Assembly (NCBI GenBank): GCA_023653785.1 | Contig: JAMKCH010058030.1 | Span: 1-64,000 of the forward strand | Length of the DNA: 64,000 nt | Reading direction: 5' to 3' | Source: Ophioderma brevispina | Lineage: Eukaryota; Echinodermata; Ophiuroidea; Amphilepidida; Ophiodermatidae | In this document: in pieces, positions 1 through 11,587 of the stretch | Position numbering within the stretch: position 1 is the stretch's first letter | How the letters are laid out: every line of letters begins with the position of its first letter | The notes under the pieces: model-generated | Told to the model about the DNA's origin: nothing | What the model saw: only the letters and a program-made list of their open reading frames with translations | The model's database searches: none | Program-made: the position numbers and the translations under genes

Positions 1-254
1 CTTAATTATCACTATATTACTAAGGTCTTTGGAACAAAGGTTTAAGAGACGATTTTACAATGTCACCGATCCCGATACTAGGCCATAGTAATGCACGTAT
101 CAGTTTTCCTCAAATACCATTTTTGAAATCCCCAATGCCCAAATCAGCAATCGTGTCCGACCCCCTGCTATTTTAATTCAACAGTACAGCAAGTAAATTT
201 GCACAATCCCCCTGGCAAGATTGCAGTAAACAGTTGGTTCGTTGGCCAAGTTTG
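1..254. other. No recognisable feature
   Basis: AT-rich sequence. I see no coding signal, inverted repeat or similarity to other parts of the window. Confidence 0.4.
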
Positions 255-670
255 TCAGTTGCAAGGCTCACATGACCTCAGATGACTTTTACTAGGGTCC
301 TGACCTTTGACATCGTCCACATATGAAGAACCCCTTATCCTACTGCAAACCTTATTACCCCCCGTCTGAATTGAAATCGGACTTGACTTTTCGACCTTTT
401 CCCCTTGGTATATTTGACCTTTGGACCTCAAGAACATATGAAGGAACCTGTAATGCACCTTTGACCCAAGCTAGGTTGTAATCACACTTCAACTTTTCAA
501 AGACCTAAAATGAAAACCTACCAAACTGGAACAGAACCTCAGATGACCTTTGAAACTCTTGACCTTGTCCATTAATCTGTGACATCTCCACATATGAAGG
601 CACCCTATTGCACCTTCACCCCAAGTTGGTTGAAATCGGACTTACCTTTTTCGAACAAGATGTGAAAACG
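255..670. repeat. TGACC-rich dispersed repeat, degenerate copy
   Basis: The segment repeats phrases such as TGACCTTTGAC, 'cacatatgaag', 'cacctttgacccaag' and 'ttgaaatcggactt' at irregular spacing. The same vocabulary occurs in better preserved elements at 33.9-34.9, 38.4-39.0, 55.0-55.4 and 59.0-59.5 kb. It looks like a diverged relative of that family; its ends are not clear. No protein is implied, and open frames here are incidental. Confidence 0.55.
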
Positions 671-1454
671 AAAACCTAACAAACCTGGAAACAACACCCA
701 CCACACCCAGATTGGACAAGCACCCAAACATATCCCCTCTGCTTTTGCAAGCCCAGGGGGGATAAAAAAATTCAGCAAAAAGGTGGCCCTTTTGTGGAGT
801 TTTGCGGGTCTAACCGCACCCCCGCAGCCCACCGCGCACGTCCTAAGCAGAGTTTATGTTTGTAAACCTAAGGCACTAAAATAAAAAAAAAAACGTTTTA
901 GGGCCCGAGCTACCCTGATTTTTCAGTTTTTGCAGTTTTTTGTTTTTCTCTTTCTTAGTTTTTCCAAATCATGTAAAATCAGCCCTGTTTTTAGTCTAAA
1001 TTTATCAATTTTGGCTGATTTTTTAGAAAATTTTTTTGTAAAAAAAATTTCATTTTTTCTCTGATGTATTCAGATTTTTGGGGGCTATTTTAGGCCATTT
1101 TGACCTCAGGCAAAGACAAAAAAAGAAAAAATTCGCCGACCGACCCTACTACTCTTAAGTCCACTCGCCCGTAACACAGGGTTTTCTTTTTTGTCGCCTT
1201 AAAACAAAGATCTACCGGTGCCTGGCTAAATTTACCGTCTGGCGTTAGTCTCTAAGTCTTTGCGAAAAAGAGTCAAATCAGCCATATTTTTGTTCCCTAA
1301 ATTAGTGCTTAGCCCCCCCCTTGTTGGTCAAATACAGGTGTCCACCCCTTTTCCCCATCAAGGTTTTACACCATCTAAAACTATTCGCCGGAACGCAGTA
1401 TATACGTAGCAACCTGTCCCACAGCGACATCCTGGGATGTGCTTCATCAGACCA
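671..1454. other. Unassigned AT-rich stretch with homopolymers
   Basis: Contains C runs near 1314, A runs near 885 and T runs near 1035, with no coding pattern or paired termini that I can support. Confidence 0.4.
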
Positions 1455-2580
1455 ATTTCCTGCCAAAATATCAAATTACAGGGGGTCAAGAATGATTAGT
1501 ACCATCGATACCCCAAAACGTTTATTTTTTTCCATAGAAAATCAATTGGACATTAGGTAGTTGGTTTAATATCCAACTTCTTTATACTGTAACTTTCGAA
1601 GAATTTTGAATCATAAAAAAATCGGACTAACAAAAATGAAATACACTTGTAATTGTGGTAGAGGTGCTGATTTCATCCTTTGGGCTAAGTGAAAAAATGT
1701 ATGTGTACCTTTTACCATTTCTGGCAAGATTTTTTTTTTTTTTTTCTACAACATGCTTAGTCAATTCGGGAATTCGTTATTAAACACTCAAAACGTGTGA
1801 TTGTGTACCAATAGAGAGACTGTGGCCCTCCTTTTCCTTCGATTAACCAAAATGAGTACTAATATGACCCAGTTCGACGTCAAAATGATGTCATAACCTC
1901 GTTAAGACAGTAAAGCTCAGTGGCCACACAAGCATTAGGGCCTATTATATACTTATTTGGTACTTTTGCAGAGTAAAGCACTAAAACCCTCTGTATGTAT
2001 ATAAAAGCTGTTCTTGCCATGATTTAGAGCCAAAACCAGCTTAAAAATGTCGTCCTAATAATTGGTGCAAAATTGAATTTTCGCCTATGGTGCACTTGTG
2101 TTTTCTGAAATTAACAATTTTTGGTGCCTAATGGTTTTTTGACGTCACTGTGATGGCATAAAGGGAATGCTGGTACTTATCTTGGTATCAAGGGAAAGGA
2201 AGGACCGTAGCTATCTATGGTACCAAAATCAAAAAGTATCAGTGCTTAGTGAGAGATTTCCGAAGGAGGTAAGGTGTTGCATAAAAGGCTTGGTAAGTAG
2301 AGGGGATAACCACACCAGACATTTTTTCCACTGGCCCAAAGGGTGCAATCAGCACCTCTAACACAATAAGGTATTGTCATTTGGTTATTATTCCGATTTT
2401 ATTTTTTATGATTCCAAAAAATCTTATGAAAGGTTTACAGTTATTAATGCAGTTGTTATATTAAACCCAAACTTACCTAATGTTATTGTTTTCTATGGGA
2501 AAAAAATAAACCATTTGGGGATCGAGGGTTACTAATCATCTGGGGACACCCTGATATTGTAATTGCCGTCAAACATAATC
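1455..2580. repeat. Large degenerate fold-back element
   Basis: Left-arm sequence (about 1455-1725) reappears reverse-complemented at about 2300-2580. Matching blocks include the left 'ggtgctgatttcatcctttg' against the right 'caaagggtgcaatcagcacc', and the left 'tttccatagaaaatcaattg' region against the right 'ttattgttttctatgggaaa' region. The arms are roughly 270 bp, clearly diverged and gapped, around a ~570-bp spacer with no recognisable coding content. This is probably an old non-autonomous DNA transposon or fold-back element; the superfamily is unknown. Confidence 0.6.
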
Positions 2581-3047
2581 TAGCAGAGTATGCCGCCCCG
2601 GATGTAGGGGTGGTCTCTATATCTCGTATCTAAGTGCCACAGGATAGTCCATCACGTGCCCAAGATTCACGATGGCGAATTAGTGGCGTCCGAGTCGCTG
2701 AGCCATAGCGTCTAGCTGGCATCTCCTTCAATGAATCCCTAATGGACTGAAATGAATCAAGCATCATCGATGAGAGTGGGAGGAATTATGTTTTTTGAAT
2801 ACTGTTGTCTTCCTTACTTGATGTGGTCTGTATGCTTTGCTCAGGATTCATTTACAGTGCTATTTATAACCATTTTCCCATAATTATAATTTTCAAAGGG
2901 AAAATACTATATTTTACCACTTATATTTTATTTGAGATTGATTTACTGTAGGTAAAGGATGACGAAAAAATATTATTGTTATTCATCAAGGTCTATTTTT
3001 CCTTGAAACGTGCACACAGTAATGCGTGTCGCTTGCATGCATGCACA
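2581..3047. other. No recognisable feature
   Basis: Unique-looking sequence with a slightly GC-richer patch near 2590-2720. No gene or paired repeat ends seen. Confidence 0.4.
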
Positions 3048-5339
3048 TACTACACACACTGACCCGGGTAATTCTGTATAGGTTTTTCAACACTTAAGTC
3101 TGATTTGTGGGCCACTAGTATTCAGTTGAATGCAGTCTTCATGGTGATTCTGATCGGGTAAAAAATGAATGATTTTCAATTTTTTAGAAAAAAATAAAAG
3201 TTTTACTCTGAGATGTACAGGCACCAGCACAAGCTCAAAGTATTTCAATATCTAAACCTCTAAAATCACCTCCATGGTAAAGATTCCACTCTCTAGGCAG
3301 GTTCACACATCGTGTTAAGAGTCGTTGGTAAGATCGTTGGTAGCACGTCATTGGTAAGCTCGTGAGTAGTGACCGTCTGAAACTACTCATTGTTCAGCTA
3401 ACAACGAGTTAACAACGACGATATACTTTTAAGAAATCTTAAAGTAGCTAGCTACTTGCGAGCATCGTCTGGGCAGGGGCCGTGTGAACAGTGGCTACTC
3501 ACGACGTCGATGTTAAGGGTGACCGTCATCGTAACCTCGTAACGACATCCGGGGTCAACTTATTCCGTAAATCGTGATACCAAATGCTTTGGTTTAGTTC
3601 GTGTTATTCATCAACTTTCACAACATTTCACAGCGTTCTTGTGCTTGTCTGTGTACAGTTTAACCGTTTTTTTTTTTTTTTTTTCAATTATTTTTGATAA
3701 TGGCATCATCATTTAGTAGTACAGGAGCCGCGAAAAACAAGCGAACACGGAACGCAAACTTGTCCGAGAGAGCGATACAAGCGTTACAAAGATCGGGCAT
3801 GAACCCACCGTGCAGATAAAATTGAGTGAAGACATCAAATAGGGATTTTTCCCTTTTTTTTTGCTATCACGTGACCATTGACAGACCGCCTCGTTTCCAT
3901 ACCGGCGTAGGGGCAAGAATTTGTTTTTTTTTTTTTTTTTTTTGTCTAAAAAGAAATCCCAACTAATTTTTATGAGAGAGAAATTAATTCGATCAGGTAT
4001 TCAATCTAAATATTCATATTCATTGTATTTGTGTGCGATTAGAACTATATGATTTGGTATTATGAGTAAGCGTGATTTAATCACAGCAAGTGCGAATCAA
4101 AATGTGACGTAAACCGGCCACTGCACTTACGTCTCTGTGGCGAGGAACTACATTTCGTCGTGATGCATTTGTTTTTGATGCTGTCCTTATTGGGGCTGGA
4201 TCGCTTCTCACTGCTTGGTGTAGGAGGAATGATAATCGGCATAAACAGCATTACTGCCAAATCCTCTGGTCATGAGTCATACGAAAAAACAAAAGCCAAA
4301 ATATCGCTTTATAAACACACTCCTGCTTGAGGATTCCATTTTGGCATTTGGTTACATGGGTTGAGATTTCGCGGGTTTCCAAGCAATTAACCGTAAGGTC
4401 GGCACGAGCGGCGCGCTACTTCCGCTATTTACAATGACAGAATGAAGGCCGCTTGCTGGTAACTTTGGATGGGTATCGTTGTTAGTTTCCATGTGTTGAC
4501 GTGCGTCGTTGTTAAGAGGCGCTAATGAGATTCAATTAATTTTTTCGTTGTTAACGCTACTTTCGAAAGTTGGCCACCATCTGAACACACTTCTAACACC
4601 TGTAGCACCAAGGTGTGTTCCTTTTAGAGGTGGGGCATGCCTCTTGTCTCAGTAAAACTTGAATGTTCAACCCACACGCTAAAGGTTGTGAGCTCGAGCC
4701 CTGGCAGTGATTGAGTGAGTGAGTATTAAAGTTTACCGACAACTCAACACAATTGTGTGTTATATCGTGTCATTACTTATTTTTTGGGGTCATTTAACAT
4801 TAAATTCAAAAACAACGCATATTAAACTTCATTTCAATTCAACTTACATTAACAATTACAAAAGGATACACATCATACAGCGATGAACCAGAGCATCACC
4901 TATCCTGTCATAAAACATATAAACCAACTAATGGCAAAGTCCTGAAAACATGCATCAATAAAACAAGTTCAAAGATATACCTGATAAATTTATAACATCA
5001 CATCAGAGACTAAAGGTTCCATCACGCCATCCATGTACACCAAGCAAAACTCAACTTCAAAGACAGAAAATCTACATCCCTCATAACATGCAAACATGAG
5101 ATCCCCTTTACATACCAAATAGATTACAAATGACGACAGTTGCTCAAAGATCAATATTTGTCATTTTTTGTTCAAAAAAGATCAAAATTATTATTTTCCA
5201 GGGCTTATATTCAGAATCGGCATGAAAAATGCTTCTAAATTACTCAAACCAGCGTAATTCATGGATTTTTTTAGATGGCTTTTCCAAATGACCTGGCAAC
5301 ATTTGAAATGCCCATTTATAAGCCAATGACTTATGCGCT
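3048..5339 (+). repeat. Tandem 2.3-kb unit, copy 1
   Basis: The whole stretch is repeated in the same orientation at 5340-7637. Landmarks shared in order are 'attctgtatagg', 'cttaagtctgatttgtgg', 'tgagtagtgaccgtctgaa', 'gccgtgtgaacagtggct', 'ggcgaggaactacatttcgt', 'ttgtgagctcgagc' and 'gcgctatacttataca'. Motifs GTTCACAC (near 3301) and GTGTGAAC (near 3482), and a later 'ctgaacacac' near 4583, suggest a PIF/Harbinger-like DNA transposon or derivative inside the unit. A Myb/SANT-like frame at 3700 supports that. Differences from copy 2 are mostly single-base insertions and deletions. Confidence 0.85.
3700..3819 (+). pseudogene. Broken Myb/SANT-like transposon ORF, copy 1
   Basis: From the ATG at 3700 a 39-codon frame reads a Ser/Ala/Lys/Arg-rich start, including KNKRTRNANLSERAIQAL, before a stop at 3817. 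A basic N-terminus followed by an N-L/W-S-E-R helix start resembles the accessory Myb/SANT-like DNA-binding proteins of PIF/Harbinger transposons. That similarity is judged by eye. The second tandem copy (5977) preserves the same region but with different single-base insertions and deletions, so neither copy is intact. No transposase catalytic motifs are visible in the rest of the unit. It could instead be the first exon of an unrelated DNA-binding protein. Confidence 0.35.
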
Positions 5340-7637
5340 ATACTTATACACACTTCACAACCGGGTATATTCTGTATAGGTGTTCACACTTAAGTCTGAT
5401 TTGTGGTGCCACTAGATCAGTTTGAATGCATTCTTCATGTTGATTCTGAATATGGTAAAAATGAATGATTTCAAGTTTTTAGAAAAAAAATAAAAGGTTT
5501 AACTCTGAGATTGTTAAAGTCACCAGCACAGCTCAAAGTATTTCAATATCTAAACATTAAAAGAACCTCCATGGTACAAAGTATTCACTCTCTAGCATGT
5601 TCACACGATCGGTTTAAGTCGTTGGTAAAATCCTTGGTAAGCACAGTCATTGGTAAGCTAGTGAGTAGTGACCGTCTGAACTTACATCATTGTTAAGCAC
5701 AACGAGTTACCAACGACGATTTACTTTTAAGAAATTCTTAAAAAGTAGCGAGCTACTGCGAGCAATCGTCGGTGGTAAGTGCCGTGTGAACAGTGGCTCT
5801 CCACGACGTCGATGTTAAGGGTGATCTCATCGTGACCTCGTAACGACATCCGGGTCAACTTATTACGTAGCGTGTTGATACCAGAATGCTTTGTTTAGTT
5901 GTGTATTCATCAACTTTTGACAGCGTTCTTGTGCTGTCTGTAGTACAGTTTCCGTTTTTCCATTTAATTTTGGATAATGGAATTCTATCATTTAGTAGTA
6001 CAGCCCTGAAAAACAAGCGAACACGGAACCCAACTGGTCCGAGAGAGCGGAACAAGCGTTAATCAAGATCGGGAAGGAACCCCACGTGCAAGATAAATTG
6101 AAGTTGCAAGATAACTCAAATAGGGATTTCCATTTTTGCGATCACGTGACCATTGACAGACAGCCTCGTGTCCCATCACGGCGTAGGTGGAAAGAAATTT
6201 GTTGAAAAAGAAATCCCAACATAAGTTTTATTGAGAGAGAAATTAATTCGATCGTATTCAATCTAAATAATTACATATTCATTGTTATTTTGTTGTGAGA
6301 TTAGAACTTAATATGATTTGTATTAAGTGAGTATCGTGAATTAATCACATCACAGCAAAGTGCACGGAATCAATGTGCCGTAACAGGACTATGCACGTAA
6401 CTGTCTCTGTGGCGAGGAACTACATTTCGTCGATGATGCATTGTTTTTGATGATGTCATGATTGGGGCTGGATCGCTTCACACTGATTGGTGTAGGGGTA
6501 ATGATAATCGGCACTATAAACAGCGTTACTGCCAAATCCTATTGCGATGAGTAATAACGAAAAACAATTAAGCCAAAATATCGCTTTTTAAAAACACACT
6601 TACCTCCTTGAGGATTCCATTTTGGCAGTGGTTTAAATGGGTTGAGATTTCGCGGGGTTCCAAGCAATAACCGTAAGGTCAGCACAGAGCGGGCGCGCTA
6701 CTTCCGCTTATTTGACCAAGGACAGAATGAAGGCCCGCTTGCTGTAACTTGGGATGGGTATCGTTGTTTATATTTTTTTTTCACATGTGGACGTGCGCGT
6801 TGTTAAGAGGCGTCATGAGGAATAAATGAATTTTTCGTGTTAACGCTACTTTCGAAAGTAGCGCACCGTCTGAACAACACCTTTAACACCTGTAGCACTC
6901 AAGGTGGTGTCTATAGTGGGGCAGGCATTCATGTCCAGTAAATTTGAATGGTTCCAACCACACGCTAAAGGTTGTGAGCTCGAGCATGGAGTGAGTGAGT
7001 GAGTAAGAGTATTAAAGTTTAACGACAACGCAACCACAATTGTGTTATATCGGGTCATTACATTTGTCATTAACTTAAATATAAAAAACAACGCAATATT
7101 AAAACTTCATTTCAATTCAAATTACAATGTAACAATTACAAAAGGATACATCATCATACAGTGATGAACCAAAGCATCACCTATCCATGTATAAAACAAG
7201 ATAAACAAAATTGCAAAGATACACTGAGAAAACATGCATCAATAAAAAACAAGTCAAAAAGTATACTGAAAAGTTATAACAATACACATCATAGGGACTA
7301 AAGGTCATCCCTCATCCATGTACCAAGCAAAACTTCAACTTCAAGACCAGATAATCGACAATCACCATCGAACATGTCAATACATGAGAGCCCTTTACAT
7401 ACCAAATACGGTACCAAATGACTTACAGTTGCTCAAGATCAATATTTGCATTGTTTTTGTTTCAAAAAGATCAAAACATTTATTTTACAGGCTTATCAGA
7501 ATCGGCATGAAAAATGCTTCTAAATTAATTCAAAAACAAGAGTAATTATGGTATTTTTAGATGGCTTCCAAATGACCTGTCAAAGCATTTTTGAATGCCA
7601 TTTATAAAGCCAATGACTTATGCGCTATACTTATACA
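5340..7637 (+). repeat. Tandem 2.3-kb unit, copy 2
   Basis: Direct repeat of 3048-5339, joined head-to-tail at 'gcgctatacttatacacac'. Every major landmark of copy 1 is present in the same order. The divergence is dominated by 1-2 base gaps spread evenly along the unit, unlike the nearly gap-free tandem pair at 32.3 kb. This could be an old tandem duplication or, equally plausibly, two noisy readings of one locus placed side by side by the assembler. Confidence 0.85.
5977..6126 (+). pseudogene. Broken Myb/SANT-like transposon ORF, copy 2
   Basis: This is the counterpart of the frame at 3700. Pieces KNKRTRNP and, after frame changes, SERAEQALIKIGKEP and QDKLKLQDNS can be read across the region. 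The reading frame is interrupted at different places than in copy 1: 'ggaacccaactggtcc' here against 'ggaacgcaaacttgtcc' there. The extended helical, charged content after the break makes a real ancestral protein likelier than chance. Identity as a PIF/Harbinger Myb/SANT protein remains an inference. Confidence 0.35.
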
Positions 7638-8471
7638 GATTTGGCCCGTGTCGAAAGGGTTAAGATTGGCTAGAAAAAAAAGAACATGAGCGGCCACAAA
7701 TGAGACCTAGAAACTGCACTGCCAACAAAACGTGAGAACATGATAAGCACTCACTGAAACAAACTCTACTGCATCATGTTAATAAGCACAACTGATATGA
7801 ATTTCAAGAATATGGAACCGAGAGAACCAGGCCATCACTCTATCAACATCCCAAGAACAATAGGATAATGGTACACAAAAGTGCCATCAGTCCATTGCCA
7901 AAATCAAGGTTAATCTATTCAGGATATGAAGTAGTGAGATAATTTAGTCGTCTAGCCAATGTCAACAGTCAAAATAGCCCTCCTGCAAACCCAACTAAAA
8001 TTCATCCCATTCATTTGTCATAAAAACCATATTCAAGGACAGGCGGTCTAACAACATTGTTGTGACAGTCTTAGCCAATACAATAGTCTCAATGCCAACA
8101 ACAATTTATAAATTTGGGTTGTAAATGCAAGGGATTAGTGGTAGACGTCCCTTGGATACCGTAGAAGCATTGACTGATGTCGTGTACTATCCTGTTCAAG
8201 TCAGTGTCCTTCGCTATTCATTGCTAATACCTACGATTAGCGTAATGTGGTGCCATTCAGGTGATGTATATAGTATGGCAGTGTTTCAGCTTGTATATTC
8301 ACACGGGTTTCCCCTTTCTAACAAACAGGATTCTGCCAAAACGGATGGGGATTAATTGTCTATAATAGTCATGTTTTGTTACTTGAAGCCAAAAAAAGGA
8401 GATAAATGTGGAAAAATGCGATATTTTTCAAATTCCTTATGAAATATAATGCTGAAAAAACAAACTTCCTA
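7638..8471. other. No recognisable feature
   Basis: AT-rich with no paired termini. A 76-codon open frame at 8125-8355 is within chance expectation and matches nothing I recognise. Confidence 0.4.
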
Positions 8472-8588
8472 TACTTTGTCTCGGTTGAAGTATGAAGTGG
8501 CGATTGCGCTTTACCTAAACGCGTGATGAAAGTCGGTTCAATGGAAAACGCCCGCATCGCTACTTCATACTTCGAGCTGGTCAGAGTA
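8472..8588. mobile_element. Palindromic MITE, TA-flanked (family A)
   Basis: The ends are inverted repeats of about 35 bp: the left end reads TACTTTGTC then GAAGTATGAAGTGGCGAT, and the right end reads ATCGCTACTTCATACTTC then GGTCAGAGTA. Both sides sit in TATA context, consistent with a TA target. A relative lies at 37565-37725. No coding capacity. Confidence 0.7.
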
Positions 8589-8611
8589 TATAGTTGCACA
8601 CCTTTTGCTGC

Positions 8612-8699
8612 AACACACAGAAAAAAAGTGAGTGGTCACTTGCGTAAAAAGTGATGTCAATTTGTCCGTAGTGACTCACTTTTTTCTGGTGTGTGTGAC
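8612..8699. repeat. Small hairpin element
   Basis: Arms 'cacacagaaaaaaagtgagt' and 'gactcacttttttctggtg' are inverted around a ~30-bp loop. It could fold into a stable stem. Either a miniature element or the remnant of one. Confidence 0.55.
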
Positions 8700-8775
8700 A
8701 GGCGGGGTGTGTGCATTCACTTCCCAAATCAACTAACTAGTGTCCTAGGATGGAGAATACCTTCCCGGATTTTCA

Positions 8776-8981
8776 TAACTGACCCATCTGACACAACTTT
8801 TTCTGACACACACGCTTACATTAAATTCGGAACCTTCACGGAATAAACTTCACAGGTTTAGGTGGGGGAGGGGTTGTAAGGAAGGGGTGGGAGTCGAATG
8901 TATGGATGGAGGGGGAATTTGTTCTGTTAAGTTTCCGAATTCATAAGTGTGTCAGAAAAAGTGCATCAGTTGGTCAGGTTA
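8776..8981. mobile_element. Inverted-repeat MITE
   Basis: The left end, with 'actgaccca' and 'ctttttctgacacac' and then 'aattcggaa', is mirrored at the right by 'ttccgaatt', 'gtgtgtcagaaaaag' and 'tggtcaggt'. Arms are about 60 bp, and the centre is G-rich. Non-coding; superfamily unknown. Confidence 0.65.
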
Positions 8982-9239
8982 CAAACTCCTGTACACTTCA
9001 CATGGGCCTGGACTGGTGAGGTGGAAAGATTTCGTCATTAATACTGGCACCCAAACATCCACCCTGCTGAAATTGCTAAGCATTTTTAATTTTTTTCTAG
9101 CTATTTCACTAATTCTATCATGTCGGGAGGTTTCAGCGCCATAGCTTGACGTTTCCACCCATTAGTCACGATTGTAACAAATGCGATGGTTTCTGGAAAA
9201 CTTAAGAACTTTCCCCTGCTAAGCAGTCGCCCGATGAAA

Positions 9240-10480
9240 TTGGCTTGCGCATGCTAAAATTGTGTGCTAGTTCCCTCAGTCCTGTCCTTGCAAAGCACGT
9301 ATTTTTTTAACATATCTTTATCCTCTGGCAACCTACCGCTTAGTTGAAAGACTGCAAATGTGTTCCCCGTATACAAAAGGTGGAATCGTTGTGATCTAAA
9401 ATTATCAGCCCATTGCACCTTATCAATTGTTTGGCATAAAATGTTGGAGAGCATGTTTCTGACCACATCCGCAATCATCTTAAAGCTAATGGTCTTTTTA
9501 TTCTGACCAGCAGGTGTCCTCTCCTGTGAATCTTGTGCCTCCGCCTCAGTGAAGCTCTATGTGAATGGAACAAAATTCTTGATCGCCGTACTTCCCCAAC
9601 TCGCGTGTTGACCTAAGTCTCTGTAGACATACCGCGCCTTGATTCCATTTCCATTCCCATGCAGTTCTTTTGGATAATTGCACCGTACTTATGGCATCAG
9701 GGGCCAATTATTAAATTGGATTTCAGCATTTAGTTTAAACCGCAGGCAAAGGATTGTTTTTCGTGGCCAAATGTCTGATTTGTTGCTGTTCTCCTCAGGT
9801 GTTTCCACAGGGCTCAGTCTTGGGCCCCCTTTTTCAATATTATGTAATGATCTGGCTCTTCATTTGAAATCTAAATTTTTCCAGTATGCAGATGACACTT
9901 TCCTTTTCGCACCATTAATGCAATTCAAAGTTTCAAATTCTCCAAATTAACCTTGCCAAGCTTTTACTGGTGGTCCCCCAGAAAACAATGCACTCCAACT
10001 TAAATCCACAGAAGTGCCAAGTTATGTGTATCTGTCCCGTAAAAAACAAGACAGCCTATCCCTGTAAGTTTTGTTTCTAACACACAACTTCTACAGTTTC
10101 CCGTTTACGTCTCCTTGGTGTTCAGATATCATCTGATTTGGCATGAAGAAACAAAGTGTCCAGTGTTACTAAGAAGTGCAATCAACTGTTGGGCTCAGAA
10201 CAGTTGTTGGCAACCAAAACAAAGATATTCTTCTCAAGCTTTTTGTCCTCTTATTTGGCCCATATTGGATTTTTGCATCGCCAGTTGGGTATGTACATCG
10301 TAAAAATCATATAATATTTGGAACCATCCAAAGAGGGCTAACAGATCTATTTTGGTCAGAGAAGGGGTGAATAATCATATGAGGGCGCCTGAAACAACTT
10401 AATCTCAGAAACTTAGCAAAGACGGAAATAAACCTCTCTACACCTTTTTTGCCGCAAACTTCTTGTCTTTTAAATACTAG
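9240..10480 (+). pseudogene. Decayed non-LTR retrotransposon reverse transcriptase
   Basis: Conserved reverse-transcriptase blocks appear in order across several frames. Near 9310-9390 is a stretch like 'LSSGNLPLSWKTANVFPVYK'. At 9678-9950 are GIRGQLLNWISAF, an SSGV...LGPPF block equivalent to the usual SGVPQGSVLGP, and FQYADDT with the catalytic YADD. Around 10220-10360 is a C-terminal block with 'GPYWIFASPVGYV' and 'TIQRGLTDL', matching the typical LVRPILEY.SPVW and IQRR segments. Multiple stops and frameshifts show it is dead. No endonuclease domain is visible upstream, so it is probably 5'-truncated. Blocks resemble CR1/L2/Jockey-type LINEs in general; the clade is not determined. Confidence 0.8.
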
Positions 10481-11342
10481 TTCAATTTCAATTCTCTGCA
10501 ACTGTTCTGTAAAACTAACTCCCGTCATTCCAGTAATTTTCTTTGTAATGATCATATTACTTCAAAAACCGATAGTTTCAAGTTTACTACTCTTTCTTGC
10601 AAATTTGCCCCCGTATGTGGTTGAGCTTCCTGAGCCAGTCAGAGATGCTTTCATTGTTTATAGCAGTAAGACCATTTTTTAAGAAACGTCTGAAAAAACT
10701 GTTCACTGAATAGCTTTTGAAGAGCTGGAGCTGGATGGACTTCCTAAGTAATTTTATTTTTCTAAATGTATTTTTTATTTATAAATTTTTTGTCTGCAGT
10801 CTGCCTATCTTCCTTTCATTTCCCACATGGACCTGCTTTTTTTGCGGTGGGTGGTTTGGGTTATTAAGTTACGTTTTTTTTTAGGAGGGTGGGTTTGTGG
10901 TGTGTGGCATCTGGTAGGGGTTTTTGGTGTGGTTTGTGGTAATGGTTATTTTGGACCTGTTGGTTTTTTCTTGTTCAATGGAATATGGCTGTCTGATTTC
11001 TTGTTTTTAAATGAAAATTTGAGTGCAATATTCAAATATTTGTATTTTATCATTGTGTTGTGCTTTGCCTCATTGAGTCGGAGGAATCACATCCTTTGGG
11101 TGACAAGCGGTTTCATGCTTCTGATTTCCTCCTGGCTAGCTCACTGAGCAATTTTAATTTTATTGGTTTTTTTATTTCTTGTTCGTGATATGTCTGTATA
11201 TTTTTCAACAGAAAAATTAAAAAATGATATGTAAATTAAAAAAATAAAAAATTTTTCTATTTGTTTTTACTTTATTTGAATAAAAATGCTTTTTTCATTC
11301 CATGTTGGAATTAGAATGAAAAATGCATTCACGAGCAGTACA
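10481..11342. other. T-rich stretch after the LINE relic
   Basis: Long runs of T/TG-rich sequence (for example 10840-11000), then A/T-rich sequence near 11220-11270. It could include the 3' tail of the LINE. The 106-codon open frame at 10827 is low-complexity and not credible as a gene. Confidence 0.4.
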
Positions 11343-11587
11343 CAGGCCGTACACAGATTTTTTTTACGTGGTGCTGGTCTTTTGTCGAAAAAGTGGACTT
11401 TTTTAGGAAAAATGCCCTAACCCCCCTAAAATGGTCCTTTTTTTTGGATGTGTTTTTGAACTGCATCACAAAAAGTGGGACTTATTAATTGTAACTTTTT
11501 ATCAAAAACATCGGCAAGAGTGGGACCTTTTTTTTCCCCCATTTGGGGGTGCGACGTCACCCCCCACCCCCCCCTGCGACGGTCCTG
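11343..11587. mobile_element. hAT-like non-autonomous element
   Basis: Left end CAGGCCGTACACAG and right end CTGCGACGGTCCTG are imperfect inverted repeats; the family is better preserved at 40574-40819 (CAGGGCCGTACGCAGG). The interior has 'aaaaagtggac' and 'ccttttttt' phrases shared with 12.9-13.2, 18.1-18.3, 24.7-24.8 and 40.6-40.8 kb. A CAG start and CTG end is typical of hAT elements, but no clear 8-bp target duplication is visible here. Confidence 0.5.

Noticed and set aside
4640..4715. tRNA-like segment with 'ggttgtgagctcgagccc', also near 6967
   Set aside because: B-box-like only, no cloverleaf, and it is part of the duplicated 2.3-kb unit.
8125..8355. Small gene of 76 codons
   Set aside because: No motif, no repeat support and ordinary chance length.
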